NCBI GenBank assembly: GCA_002270565.1
Contig: NQMI01000035.1
Span: forward strand, 120,702 to 184,701
Direction: 5' to 3'
Length of the DNA stretch: 64,000 nt
Origin: Stenocarpella maydis
Lineage: Eukaryota; Ascomycota; Sordariomycetes; Diaporthales; Diaporthaceae
The first letter of the stretch is position 1. Each line of letters opens with the position of its first letter. The notes beneath the pieces were generated by a model. That model was given only the letters and a program-made list of their open reading frames with translations, ran no database searches and was not told where the DNA came from. The position numbers and the translations under genes are program-made. This document shows positions 48,402 through 58,876 of this stretch, piece by piece.

Positions 48402-51400
48402 TCAAATAAACAGAACGAGCCCGGCAATGAGTCCGATCAGTCCGGCGTGCATAGCATTCCGGGACGCTCCTGCCGTGGTGTAAGTTGGCGATGCAAACGG
48501 CGGGGCCAACGGGGTGTTTCCCGATGGGGCCGAGGCAGCGAGAGGGTCGGAAGCACCGCCGCGGGCTACCTCGTCCAAGGAAGATCCTCCAACCAAGGAG
48601 ACTGTCTCCAGCTCGTGGCTCTCCAGGGTCATGCTGGCGACAGGATCCTCTGTGCCCGACGGCCTGCAGCCGTAGCACCGCGCACCCGGTGTGAATCCGA
48701 GAACCGATGTCTTGAACACTGACGTCTCACATGTCGAGCATGCCTGGACAGTCACAGCAGGCGTTGGGTCTGGGGACGCAGTGTTTGAAGTCTGCCACCC
48801 AATTAGTACATCTCTTATCCGTGCCACCGGACCGGGTGCCAGGTGCTTGCTCACCGTTGAGACAGTCATCAGATGCACGCCGGTGGGCATCCCAAACTCG
48901 CACACGTAGCAGGGTAGACTCGGCAAAGATGTGTGGCAGATGGATCTAGTCATAAGCTCGTATGTCTCGGTAGACGTTGTCGTCGCTGTTTGTAGGCTTT
49001 TAGCACATGCATGCCCCGTCACGTAGGATGCTTGTGTCGCTTACAAGTCTGTCCGTCTGGGCATGTTTCCACCACATCAACCATGACGATGACCTCGATT
49101 CCAACCCACTTGCCACAGCTGTCTGTAGGCACCGGGCCAACAGCGTACGACTGAACCAAGGTATTCGACGTTGGCGCTGTGATTGATCCTGGCCAGCTAT
49201 ACTCACCAGGCAGACTCTCTGTGCCTGAGGTCATGGAGATTGTGCTCATCGATACCGTACTCACAGAGACAGTCTCGCTCGTCACTGCCGAAAACGATCC
49301 AGGGCTCGTCAGACCTGGCGATTCGAAACCGCCTGGAGCCGATGTAGTCTGAGCCGATATGGTGCTCGGACTAGCTGATGGCGCCGGCACACCCGGGATC
49401 GACCAGGCGGTGCTAGTTGTGGAGAGCAAGGTGCTATCAGACGGGCTTCTTGAACCCGGAGGCAGGGGGCTAATTTCTGGAGGAGAGCCGTAGGTGGGGA
49501 ATATCAAAGACGATGTACCTTCTGGCGTCGACATCGAAACGCCGCCCTCGCTGCTGACTGGAGTCACGATAGAGGTGTCGGTCGGGGGCAGGGATGACCC
49601 TCCCGTAGAGCCACTCGAGATGATTGCTGAAGTAGTACTCGGGCCTGGGGTATCACTCGAGGCCGGTGGGATCGTCGTGCTGCTCTGTGGTCCGTAGCTT
49701 CCTGAACTTTCCACTTCGGAAGAGCTGGATCCCAGTGATGACGAGGTACCTGGTGCCGAGCTGGGAACAATTGTGCCTGAAGATGGCTGTGAATTGCGTC
49801 AGTCTCCAATAATTGACCACTCATCTTCGCTCAGACAGTACTTACAGACACAGAGGTCAGCTCGGAGTATGAAGCAGACGCCGTTTCTGATGCGCCGCTG
49901 GGTGCTCCAGTTGAGCTCCCAGACCGAGTGGGTAGACTGGAGGACAGTGGCAATGAAGAACCAGGATGACCAGATGTTGAGGCAGGCACTGTCTTACCAC
50001 TTGAGGTCGGCGACTGTGAGGAAGTAGTGCCAAAACTCAAACTTCCAGACGCAGTATTGGACGCATCCGTGGTCCGCCTGGTACTTAGGTTTGGACTCGA
50101 ATAGGCCGACTCCGAATCAGTGGTTGAAATCAAGGATAAAGTACTGCTCTGCCGGCTTATAACGCTCGTCTCAGCAATGGAGCTGGCAATGCTGGTCACC
50201 GGGCTCGAAGGCTCGGAAGATATGCTATCGGATGTTGGACTCGAGGAGGGAGATGAGAGGGGCTCTGAGACACCAGCTGGTCCTGATGAAGAGGGCCTCG
50301 AGCTTGTAGATGAAGGGCCCGGCATGGGTTCACTCGATATCGGAGCGCTCAAAGCCGAAGTCTCTGAGTATGGCCCTCCAGTCGACGATGTTCCGGGTGA
50401 AGATGGACTGCCACTTGGTGCAGTACCTATACTCCCTGGGCCAGTGGAAGAACTACTCTCTGTAGCCGAGCTTGGTCCTACTGAGGATGAATTCGACAGA
50501 GTTGAGGACGCTCCAAAGCTTGAGGCGACAGCCGAGATAGTCGTAATGGAGCCGCTGGTGGTGCTGGATGCAGTCTGGCTTGGTCCGGGCAATGAAGAGC
50601 TCAAGTCCCCACTCGAGCTACTAATGTATACGCTCGACACTGTGGACGAGGAAATGGTTGTCCAGGTCTCGACTCCGGCCGTCGTGAGATCCGTAATCGG
50701 GAAAGTTGACAAATTTGTGGCTATTGTGGAAACACTCGTATTACTTGTGAGAGGCAGGCTCGAGGCGGGACTTTCTGTGCTCGAACCAGATGTTGAGATC
50801 AGCGCTGAGGTTGAAGCCCCGACATTACTGTGGGAGACATGTCAGCATCCTCCATATAAGAGCATAGGAATCCACTCAGACCTTAGACTGGTCCCAGAAG
50901 TGAACAGTGACGTTGACGGGGGTGGGTATGTCCTGATAAAGTCAGCGCTGTGTCATTGCACTTTGTCATTAAGCCTGGGGCCAGCAGAGAATGGAAAGAT
51001 AGGCCCTAAAGCTAACTCCTAACTCCCTTCAGGTGCTGCATACAAAGTTGTGGTTCTAGTAGTGGTTAAGTCGGTGATCTGCGAGGTGGAAGAGTTCGTA
51101 GCGATGGTAGTGATAAAACTGCTCGTTATTGTTGTCGAGATTGTATGCGTTGACATAGACCCCGACATCGCCGTAGCGGGGGAGGACGGCCTTGACAAAA
51201 TTAATTCTGTGTCCTCTTTTTCATCTACTTTCAGAGTCATACTCAAGGCTAGGACTCGACTCTCCTGTACTTGGCAAGAGGGAAGACGTCGTAGAGGCAG
51301 TACTGTGTGTGGGCTTTCAACCCTGGATCCCCAAGACCAGGAAGTCTTCCGTGTACTTACCCCGGGCTGCTTGGTAGCTGTAAAGAGGAAGGAAAAGACG

Positions 51401-54270
51401 AGGACGGTGCAGTGACCGACTCAGTGGCAGCGCTTTGGACAGTCAGGTTGCCGAAGTAGACTTGTCGGAAAGCGGGCCTTCTTACCTCGAGCCCGCAGAG
51501 GTTGAGGGTAAAGAGAAAGAAGATACTCCCGTGGAAAGACTGTTGCTCGATAACGCTGGTTCGGAGCTTTGACATGATTTTTTATCAGTTGGCCGGTGAT
51601 TGTCTGGGAGTTGGTCATATCAAGATTTACCTCGAAGACAACAGTGATGGAACTGCTGTGGTCGACGTCTGCCCGTTGCTGGACACAGAGGTAGCCACTG
51701 GCGCTGAGGAGAAGTTCAGTGTGGACGAGGGGCCAACCCATGGTGGGTTACTGGCTGAGCTACCTATTGGTAAAGACGATTCCGACCAAGTACTGGACGT
51801 CGGGAGGGAGGTAGAGCTGGTTCGATCGAGGGTTAACAGGGCATTAAGCGGAAAGAGGGCTGATCCACGAACCTTGAGCCTTCGGAAGGAACACCAGTAG
51901 AAACAGTCGACACTGCGACAGAGCTTGAGATGACTATAGGAGATGACAGTGTTGTGACAGCTGTGCTAGCTTCTGTCTCTGTGGATATTGACGAGTTCGG
52001 TCCCAGCGAGGTCGTTCCCATAGGGACCGAGACGGTAGGGAAGCCTGGGGGAAGTTCTGATGTCGTGGCAACAGTGCTACTAAGTCTTTGGTGAGTACCT
52101 GGATAGATACACTCAGTTGCCTCGCACTCACTTACCTTGAGGTAGCTAGGGATGATAAAGCAACACTTGATGAGAGACTGGTCCCGCTGGTCACGCCCCC
52201 GCTGCTGTCAACCGTGTTCGGTAAGGGTCGTGGTGATGGTGAACTGAGGCTTTCTGTGGAACTGCTACAGGATCAGTACGCCGTCATCCATTCCCAAGTC
52301 CGGAATGCACCCACCTGGAGTTCGTGTACGGCACTGAGGAGAATGTCGGCGTTTCAAGGGCGGTGGTGCTATTTGACCCAGAACTACTGCTCCCGGAGGC
52401 GGCAAGGCTATGAGCGAGTTAGCAGCGAGAAAAGTTAACGGGACCCATTGGCTTGTCACCTCGAGGTTGCTGGTACAGATGGCACTGCCTCGGTAGGTGG
52501 CACGCCGCTGTTACGGTTAATACCTGGATCTTCACCCCAAGATACTCAAGCAGCTTACGTCGAGTTGCTCGGTGGAAGGGAAGAGGGCAGCCCGGAAGCC
52601 CATGTGCTGCTCGAAAGAGTAGACGATGAGCTGTTCAGGCCCGGTGCAATAGGCGTCGAAGATAATGTTGGCAGGATGCTACGCCGGTGGTTAGCTGTTG
52701 ATACTAAAACTTCATGGCGAAGGATACTCACCTTGTGCTACCCGAAGCTGTGGTCGCGGAGCCTGTCGGGACGGGGACGACAGGGCTGCACCTGTGTCAA
52801 ATTTGTACCGTAGAACCAAACGGAGGACAGAGTAGCTCTTACGTCTCGACCGTCACGGCCGTTGAAGATAGAGATGGAACATTGCTAGAAAGAACGGCCG
52901 AGGATAACTCAACACTTAAGGATGACGAAAGCACCGAGGAAGTCAAGATGGGTGCAGAACTGCCAGCGTATCAGCCGTGGGGCTTGGGAATATCCCGGGG
53001 CAGAAGACACAAACCTCGAGTTCGTGAGTGAGCTTGAGGGAGAAAACGAGGCCGAAGGCGAGGCGGTCACCACTAGCGGTGAGCTAGTAGCCGATATTGG
53101 CACACTTAAGTCCATACCATCAGTTCTCGTCGTCCAACACACTTCCGAGAGCGATTCTTACCTGGAGTTTGCAGATACGAGGGACGATGCAGAAGATGCG
53201 ACCACCGAACTGCTTCTTGTCAGCCAAGACGCCATGTGATGCGTGCAAAATGGCATACCTTGAATTTGTGAGGGCCGGCAGTGATGTGGAGGACGGAGTG
53301 GGCAGAGTCGTGCTGAAGGTTGAATTTGGGCCCGGTGGCCGACAAACACCCGGAACAACAGCCCCGTTGAGACATTTGCAGGAAGACGAGCAGGAGCTGT
53401 CGGGAGTTCCGTTGGATGGTCCGTCATCGCATTCTTCCTCCAGACTCGCATCCCAGATTCCATCACCACAGCCATCCGGAGTTGCACCCTTGACAATGAT
53501 ATAAGGCACACCATTTGAACCGTCCGCGAAGTCCTTCTGTCCATCGCCAGTGGCACCCTGTGCAATCGCAAGTGGCACAAAGCCAAAGAGTCCGGTGGTG
53601 GGGTAGGACGAGAAGACTTCATGGACACTACAGGACCAGTCGCTCAGGGCGGCATCGTCGAGAGTGCCCAGAGCCGTCGAGTCAGCCACCAAATGTGCGT
53701 CGTTGTAGCAGGCCAGCCGCCCGCGAACAGTAATGGTTCCGAAGTAAGAGAGGGAGTCGACAGTCGCGGCGTCGACAGAGTCATAGTAGCAGGACAGAGC
53801 AAAGTATAAGCCAGTCCCATTCCCAGAGGCAGAAAAGCGAACAGCGTCATCAATGAGAGTCAACGCGCCAGGCTGACTCGAAGAGTGGAAAGTAGGGTCT
53901 GTGCCGATGAGGATAATGTTTCCCTTCACGGCAGGACCCCAAACCGCCTTTGACAAGTCAAAGAAATCAATCGAGTTTACGGCGCCACAGGTGGGATCCG
54001 GGATCACAATGGCCTTGTACTTCTCGAAATCCGCTGTAGTGTAGGTTGCCCACTCTTCGGGGCTCGCAACATGGGCTGAGGCAGCCGAGTCGTCAGCTTA
54101 CGACACACAACAGCTGGGCCAGGGATTGGCCTACCTGTCAAGCCGAGAACGGTCGTTGCTTGTATGTACTCCTGGGTGTCAGTCATGGTGCTGTGGAAGA
54201 GGAGGTCCTCAGCCGCGACAATTGTTGCCAGCCCGGCCGAAGCCAGCCCGGCTATCAGGCGGAACCTCAT
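48402..54270 (-). CDS. giant GPI-anchored Ser/Thr-rich surface glycoprotein (adhesin-like), 21 exons
   Basis: Exons, 5' to 3': 54135-54270, 53259-54075, 53162-53209, 53015-53104, 52843-52959, 52732-52791, 52559-52678, 52460-52507, 52315-52407, 52136-52261, 51873-52079, 51631-51816, 51486-51566, 51361-51432, 51243-51302, 51044-51190, 50882-50932, 49846-50827, 49045-49786, 48855-48985, 48402-48791; 1567 residues. Order: signal peptide (MRFRLIAGLASAGLATIVAA); a folded domain to about 245 (DFEKYKAIVIPDPTC, GNIILIGTDP), perhaps a Rossmann-like or amidotransferase-like fold; a Cys-rich DUF4215-like unit (CGDG...EECDDG...CSSSCKC, 248-279); a Ser/Thr stalk (about 300-1300); Cys-rich pieces (CYVCEFG, CSTCE, CYGCRP); and a GPI signal (TAGASRNAMHA, then a hydrophobic end). 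Exons 3-17 are 48-207 nt, all multiples of three, with phase-2 borders. No repeat unit identical at the DNA level was seen. The overall architecture is firm; individual small exons, especially 3 and 17, are less sure. Confidence 0.8.
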
Positions 54271-56347
54271 GACCGCTGATGATACCTGGTGACGCAGGCA
54301 ATTGGAGACGACAATATCGCAGCAATCCAAACCTAGAGACAGATCGAGAGAAAGAGAGACAAAAGTCGGATGATGCTTAGAACAAGTGACATTATCAACG
54401 CGGTCGCTGAGAGACGACCAACCCTACTTTATATGATTTAAATCATGGCGAGGCGAGATCACAACATCACATGTCTCGGGAACCACGGTCTGACCTCCCA
54501 GTCCTCGCCGAGCCATATTCAGCACCGCCAGCCGAAGAACATTGAGTGGCGTCGAGGATGCCCCGCCATGAGCAGGAAGGACTCAGGTTTTGATTGCGAA
54601 GAATCAAGTTGGCGGGAGACAAGAGTCATACTGAGTGAATCAGCGCAATGAGCATCCCAAGGGCTGAGCCCTCCTGGTCTCGCGATCGTCTTGGGATTAG
54701 GAGATTCAGAGAGTCCGTGTCGAATTCCTGGGCACTTTTGCTCAGTGTCCAAGTTGCGGACCGCAGATTTTAATGGACTGCACAGTGGAATAGTAAGTAA
54801 GTGCCAGGCGGCAGCAATACTATGACGGAATTAGGTTGGAAATACAGACAAGAGTGGCTCCGCTCTGGTAAAACATCTTCGAGTTCGTCCTACACAGCAC
54901 ATCGCGCCCCCGGATCAGCCTCTAGAAGCCCGGCCGGGGCTGGGGTTTGCTGAAGACTGGAGGTACGCCAGTGCCTGGTGGCCAAGCGCACACCGCGGCG
55001 GTGGTCTCACGGCACAACATGAGCCATCAACGGGGGCTGTCAAACCGTGCAGACAGGTGCCACAGCGTCAAAGCCACGAGGCAGTCGCATGCAGGTGGCA
55101 AGACCAGTCCAAGGGGGCGGTGGTACAGAGCTGGTACGAAATTGCGGCCCAAGACAGAGGGCAACAATGTGTCTTCCGCCCAGAGCATGGGAAGGTACCA
55201 GAGAGTTGCACCATTGCGATGGAGTAACGCTAGATGGCGTGTGAGTGCTCATGTTCGAAGCCGAACCGAGACGCCTGGTTTAGCTCTGGCTCTGGACGGG
55301 CGTGAGAAATGCCTCTTTTATTAGCCGGGTGGGTGGGTTTTCTTGGAGCTCCAGAGCTGAAGTTTCGTGCCCGCACGTGTCTCGGTATTGATCCAGGCCT
55401 CGTAGAGGCAGTCGCATGACCGACCAGATCCCAAGCGACAGGTCTGTTGACTGGCCACCCGACGCCTCGCCCGCCGTAGACAGTGTTGGATGGTGTTCGG
55501 GCAGGCACAGGAAGCCTTGTCATACAGCATCGGAAGATGTGACTGAGCGGCCATTGACGCAAGGACGATGGGTCTGAATGCGCTGCCATCAGCCTCAGGC
55601 TCGGCCGAGATTGTGCAGGACGGAGCCTAGCTGGAATGGATGAAGCCCATTGGGATTCGCTGTGCCAAGTAAGTCATTATAGACCCGCATATACAAACCC
55701 AATGTCCCTGGTGTGAAAATCCGAGCTCAATCTGACATGCTCAACTGGAGACAGGGTGTTGTGCGAACGTCATGTGCTGCGTATATCCGAGTCGAGAAGA
55801 GAGCTAGGCCCAAACCCGGCCAAAGCACTTGCGACGACGCACCGGATAGGAAGTAGCAGATCCACTCAAAGCAAACACAATCCAATATAGCTACATTCGG
55901 ATAAAGGCTCACATATGCCTGTGGGAAAAGACAGGACTTGTGCAGTGCCCAATGCACTGAAACAGACGGTGCCAGCCCACGGGGCGGCAATCCTTGGCCT
56001 CCTCACAGAGCATTGCGTCACACAGCAAGGCCCACGCTGCCGGAGACCTGGCGACTTGGCCTCCGCAAGCCTTGCCATGTCTAGATCCGACAGTGGACAT
56101 ATTCTCAAGAGATTCCCCAAGCTTCTCGTGGACCTTAGCAGTCCGGATGGGCTCCCCGAGCACATGCTGCACCATGCTCATCCTGCACTCGTCAGCAGGC
56201 CAAGACGCATGATGATTCCGCAGCCGTGAGCCGAGATGTCGTCTTGCTCCGGGTACCTCCAAGGGCTTGTGAGATGGCGGTGTTTAGGAGTGAGCCATGT
56301 CCGGGAGGCGGTGGGCCCAAGAGCCGGGGGAAGGGGGGAGGGGGCCC
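54271..56347. other. intergenic region
   Basis: No gene is supported. The left part is the promoter of the surface glycoprotein, the right part the 3' side of the BolA gene. Small ORFs (for example 55909-56262, minus) show no recognisable domain. Confidence 0.4.
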
Positions 56348-56920
56348 TCAGGCAGCACTGCCCTGGACTTTCCCGTCCACAGTACCATCAAGGCGGGGTG
56401 CACCATCACCATTGGAAGCCTCTGACTTTTGCCACTCTTCGGGCGTCTGGCATTTTGCAGTCCACCTATCGGCCATGACGAGTCAGCAACTGGCCGGGAC
56501 AGAGGCAGAAGAAGCACCAGGGCGGGCTGAATGGACATGATGTGCTACCGGGCGGGCTCGGGCAGGATTGGACGTACGCATGGATTGCAGCAATCTCGTC
56601 CTTCAAGGCGGAATTGACTGTAAAGCAGTGCGTGTCAGCCAGTCGGAAAGGCGAGACGGCACGGACAGAGCGCCTGACCTAGGCGGTGTCTCTTGAGCGA
56701 GTTCAAGCCGGCAAAGTCGGGCGAGACGATCAAGGTTGAAAATGCCTGGCCGCAGCCGCCTGCAAGGGTGTCAGAAACAGTGACAGGTAGGCGGGAGGTG
56801 GGTGAGCGGGAGAAAGCGGAAGGACGAACCAGACATGTCGGTGATGTCAACATGGATGGCGTTGAGCCGCTCTACGATGGAGGCGCGGAGGGCGGCCTCT
56901 GAAACTGCAGCGGTCTGCAT
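56348..56920 (-). CDS. BOL2: BolA2-like protein (monothiol glutaredoxin partner)
   Basis: Four small exons, 56830-56920, 56679-56759, 56578-56617 and 56348-56465, give 109 residues. The BolA fold is complete: ALRASIVERLNAIHVDITDMSGG, CGQAFSTLIVSPDF, LKRHRLVNSALKDEIAAIHA, WTAKCQTPEEW. The conserved Cys in GGCGQ and the His in KRHRLVN are the Fe-S ligand positions known for BolA-glutaredoxin pairs. The IHAWT-PEEW ending marks the cytosolic BolA2/Fra2 branch, which in yeast signals iron status through Grx3/4. Introns are 70, 61 and 112 nt. The ATG 56920 gives a short leader (MQTAAVSEA) with no targeting signal. No frame is open for more than about 100 codons, so ORF scanning misses the gene. It is divergent from NIF3. 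Confidence 0.88.
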
Positions 56921-57559
56921 AGATGGCAACTGAGGAGTGCAAGACGTCGACGATGTACGCTTATGGTGACAGGGCCCTTCGGCTTGGTTGCTCGGATATC
57001 TATCTTGCAAGAGTCGGGAGTAGGTAGACCTGCCTCGATGAGTGACGGTAGATGCGTTTGATGTGAGCAACAAGTCGTGGGGTACTGACGGCCCGCTACC
57101 GGCCGGGCGGGCTTGACAGCGTACCTGGGTGGGTTCACACCTATACTATCAGACTACCTACAGTAGATAGGTAGATACCTAGGTACCTTGCCTAGGTACC
57201 TACCTTGCCCAAGTAGGGTAGGTCTGCCTACATGGGTACTCCGTAGAGCAACATCAGTGTTTGTTCTTGATAAAGTCCGTCCACGGAGATGGATCGTCGA
57301 TACACACCCAACCTCACTTCCAATGACTTTTCTCACGACACGGCTCCGCCTCGGACTATTCAAATATCATTATCCCCTCCACCTCGAAACTGCGGGCCCA
57401 GCCTCGTCGTCGCTCAGCAGTCGCCATCGTGCCCGCGCCATCTGTGCCTGCCCAAGCACCAGAGGCCCCCCCACCTCGACCGGAGCTTGCTCCTCGAAAC
57501 CATCTCCTCCAAGCGGTGTTACTAGTCCCACCACACTGTCACCAGCAGGAGCAAGGGCA
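56921..57559. promoter_or_regulatory. divergent promoter between BOL2 and NIF3 with clustered TACCTAGGTA motifs
   Basis: A dense cluster of overlapping palindromes lies at 57155-57230, including GATACCTAGGTACC and GCCTAGGTACCTACC, followed by TACTCCGTA at 57237-57245. The right part (57323-57559) is open in the NIF3 frame and may encode an N-terminal extension of that protein. Confidence 0.5.
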
Positions 57560-58658
57560 ATGCAATCACTCGCTGCACAGCAACCGCCACCGCCACAGAA
57601 CACCCCCTTCACCCGGGCGGTGGTGCAGGCTCTGAGATCTCTGTACATCCCCCGCCCGTCGCGTCGCCTGCCATCCTAGGCGCGTTGAGCTGACACTCGT
57701 GCTCCAGGTACCCGGAAGAGGTCGCCGACAGGGCCTGGGACAATGTCGGCCTGCTCCTGGGCAACTTCGACGCCCACAGCCAGCAGCAGCTCGGTCTAGA
57801 GGCCACCCCTGAGCACAGGTCCGTCCTTCTCACCAACGACCTGAGCCCGTCCGTCGCACAGGAGGCTGTCGACAAGAGGGTTGCCCTCATAGTGAGCTAC
57901 CGTACGACCCCATCTCAGCCCTCTTGTGCTGTCCGTACTCCGTTGCTTCTTTTGCTGACCAATTGGCCGTTGGCTTCCAAGACCCCTTCATCTTCAGAGG
58001 GCTTAAGTCTGTCGATCTTGCCGACCCCCAGCAGAAAATCCTGCTCCAATTGGCTCAGAAGAACATCGCTGTTTACTGCCCCCACACCGCCGTCGATGCC
58101 GTCCCTGGTGGCCTGAATGACTGGCTCGTCGATATCATCTGCGGCCCACAACAGCCTCGGAGCCGTTCCGTTGTCCAGCCCACCTCGGCGCCTCCCCCGA
58201 CAGGCTTTGAGGGCTCTGGTTACGGCAGAAAGGTAGAGTTTGCCCAGCCAATCGTGGTCAGCGACCTGGTCCGTCGCCTTGCCGCCGGCCTAGGTGGTCT
58301 GAAGCATGTCATGGTGGCGGCACCCAGGCATCTTGACACCTCTGCCGCTGTGGTCCAGTCCGCTGCCGTATGTGCGGGCTCCGGCTGGGACGTCCTAAAG
58401 AGCTGTCCCGTCGACGTCCTCGTCACGGGCGAGATGAGCCACCACAACGCGCTGCGGGCCACGATGGAGGGCAAGCTGGTCATCACCGTATTCCACAGCA
58501 ACTCTGAGCGGGCGTACCTCCAGCAAAGGATGCAGCCGGCCCTGGAGGCCGAGCTCCGCAGGGTCGGTGCAGAGGCACGGATCTTGGTGAGCGAGGCCGA
58601 CAGCGATCCATTTGAGATCTGGGATGTGGAGAACCTTGCTGCCACCACCGCGTCATGA
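57560..58658 (+). CDS. NIF3-family (DUF34) metal-binding protein
   Basis: Exons 57560-57642, 57708-57901 and 57982-58658 give 317 residues from ATG 57560. Conserved parts are FTRAVVQALRSLYPEEVADRAWDNVGLLLGN (cut by intron 1), SYHPFIFRGLKSV with its metal-ligand His rebuilt across intron 2, CPHTAVD, TGEMSHHNAL and VFHSNSERAYL, which together carry the two-metal site of NIF3 proteins. The biochemical role of the family is unsettled; some members are annotated as type-2 GTP cyclohydrolase I on thin evidence. The same frame is open back to ATG 57323, which would add 79 residues beginning MTFLTTRLRLGLFKYHY. That extension is rich in Arg/Ser/Leu and poor in acids, like a mitochondrial presequence. 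Alternative starts could give two locations. It is convergent with VPS51. Confidence 0.9.
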
Positions 58659-58876
58659 GCCGACCAGCTCGTGAGGCGAGTGGCGCATCTTGTGCGCTCC
58701 CGCGAGGTCATGTAGGCATAAATACACAACGACTACTCTGCGGCGCAACCACCGAGTCGCGGTCCGGAGGGCCCGGCGGTCAAGAGTCTAAAGATTTCGT
58801 ATGGACCTCGGGCACAACTAGATTATCGGGCTGAGGCTCGGGGTATCATTTCAGTGGCATCTCCCGATCTACGCAC

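Noticed and set aside
50120..51022. Plus-strand ORF of 300 codons
   Set aside because: It is the mirror of the Ser/Thr-rich exons of the surface glycoprotein; serine-rich codons read backwards give an open acidic frame. The minus strand has the signal peptide, splice sites and GPI signal.
50882..53258. Stalk introns as recent introner elements
   Set aside because: Comparing the introns by eye shows no shared sequence beyond donor, branch and acceptor.
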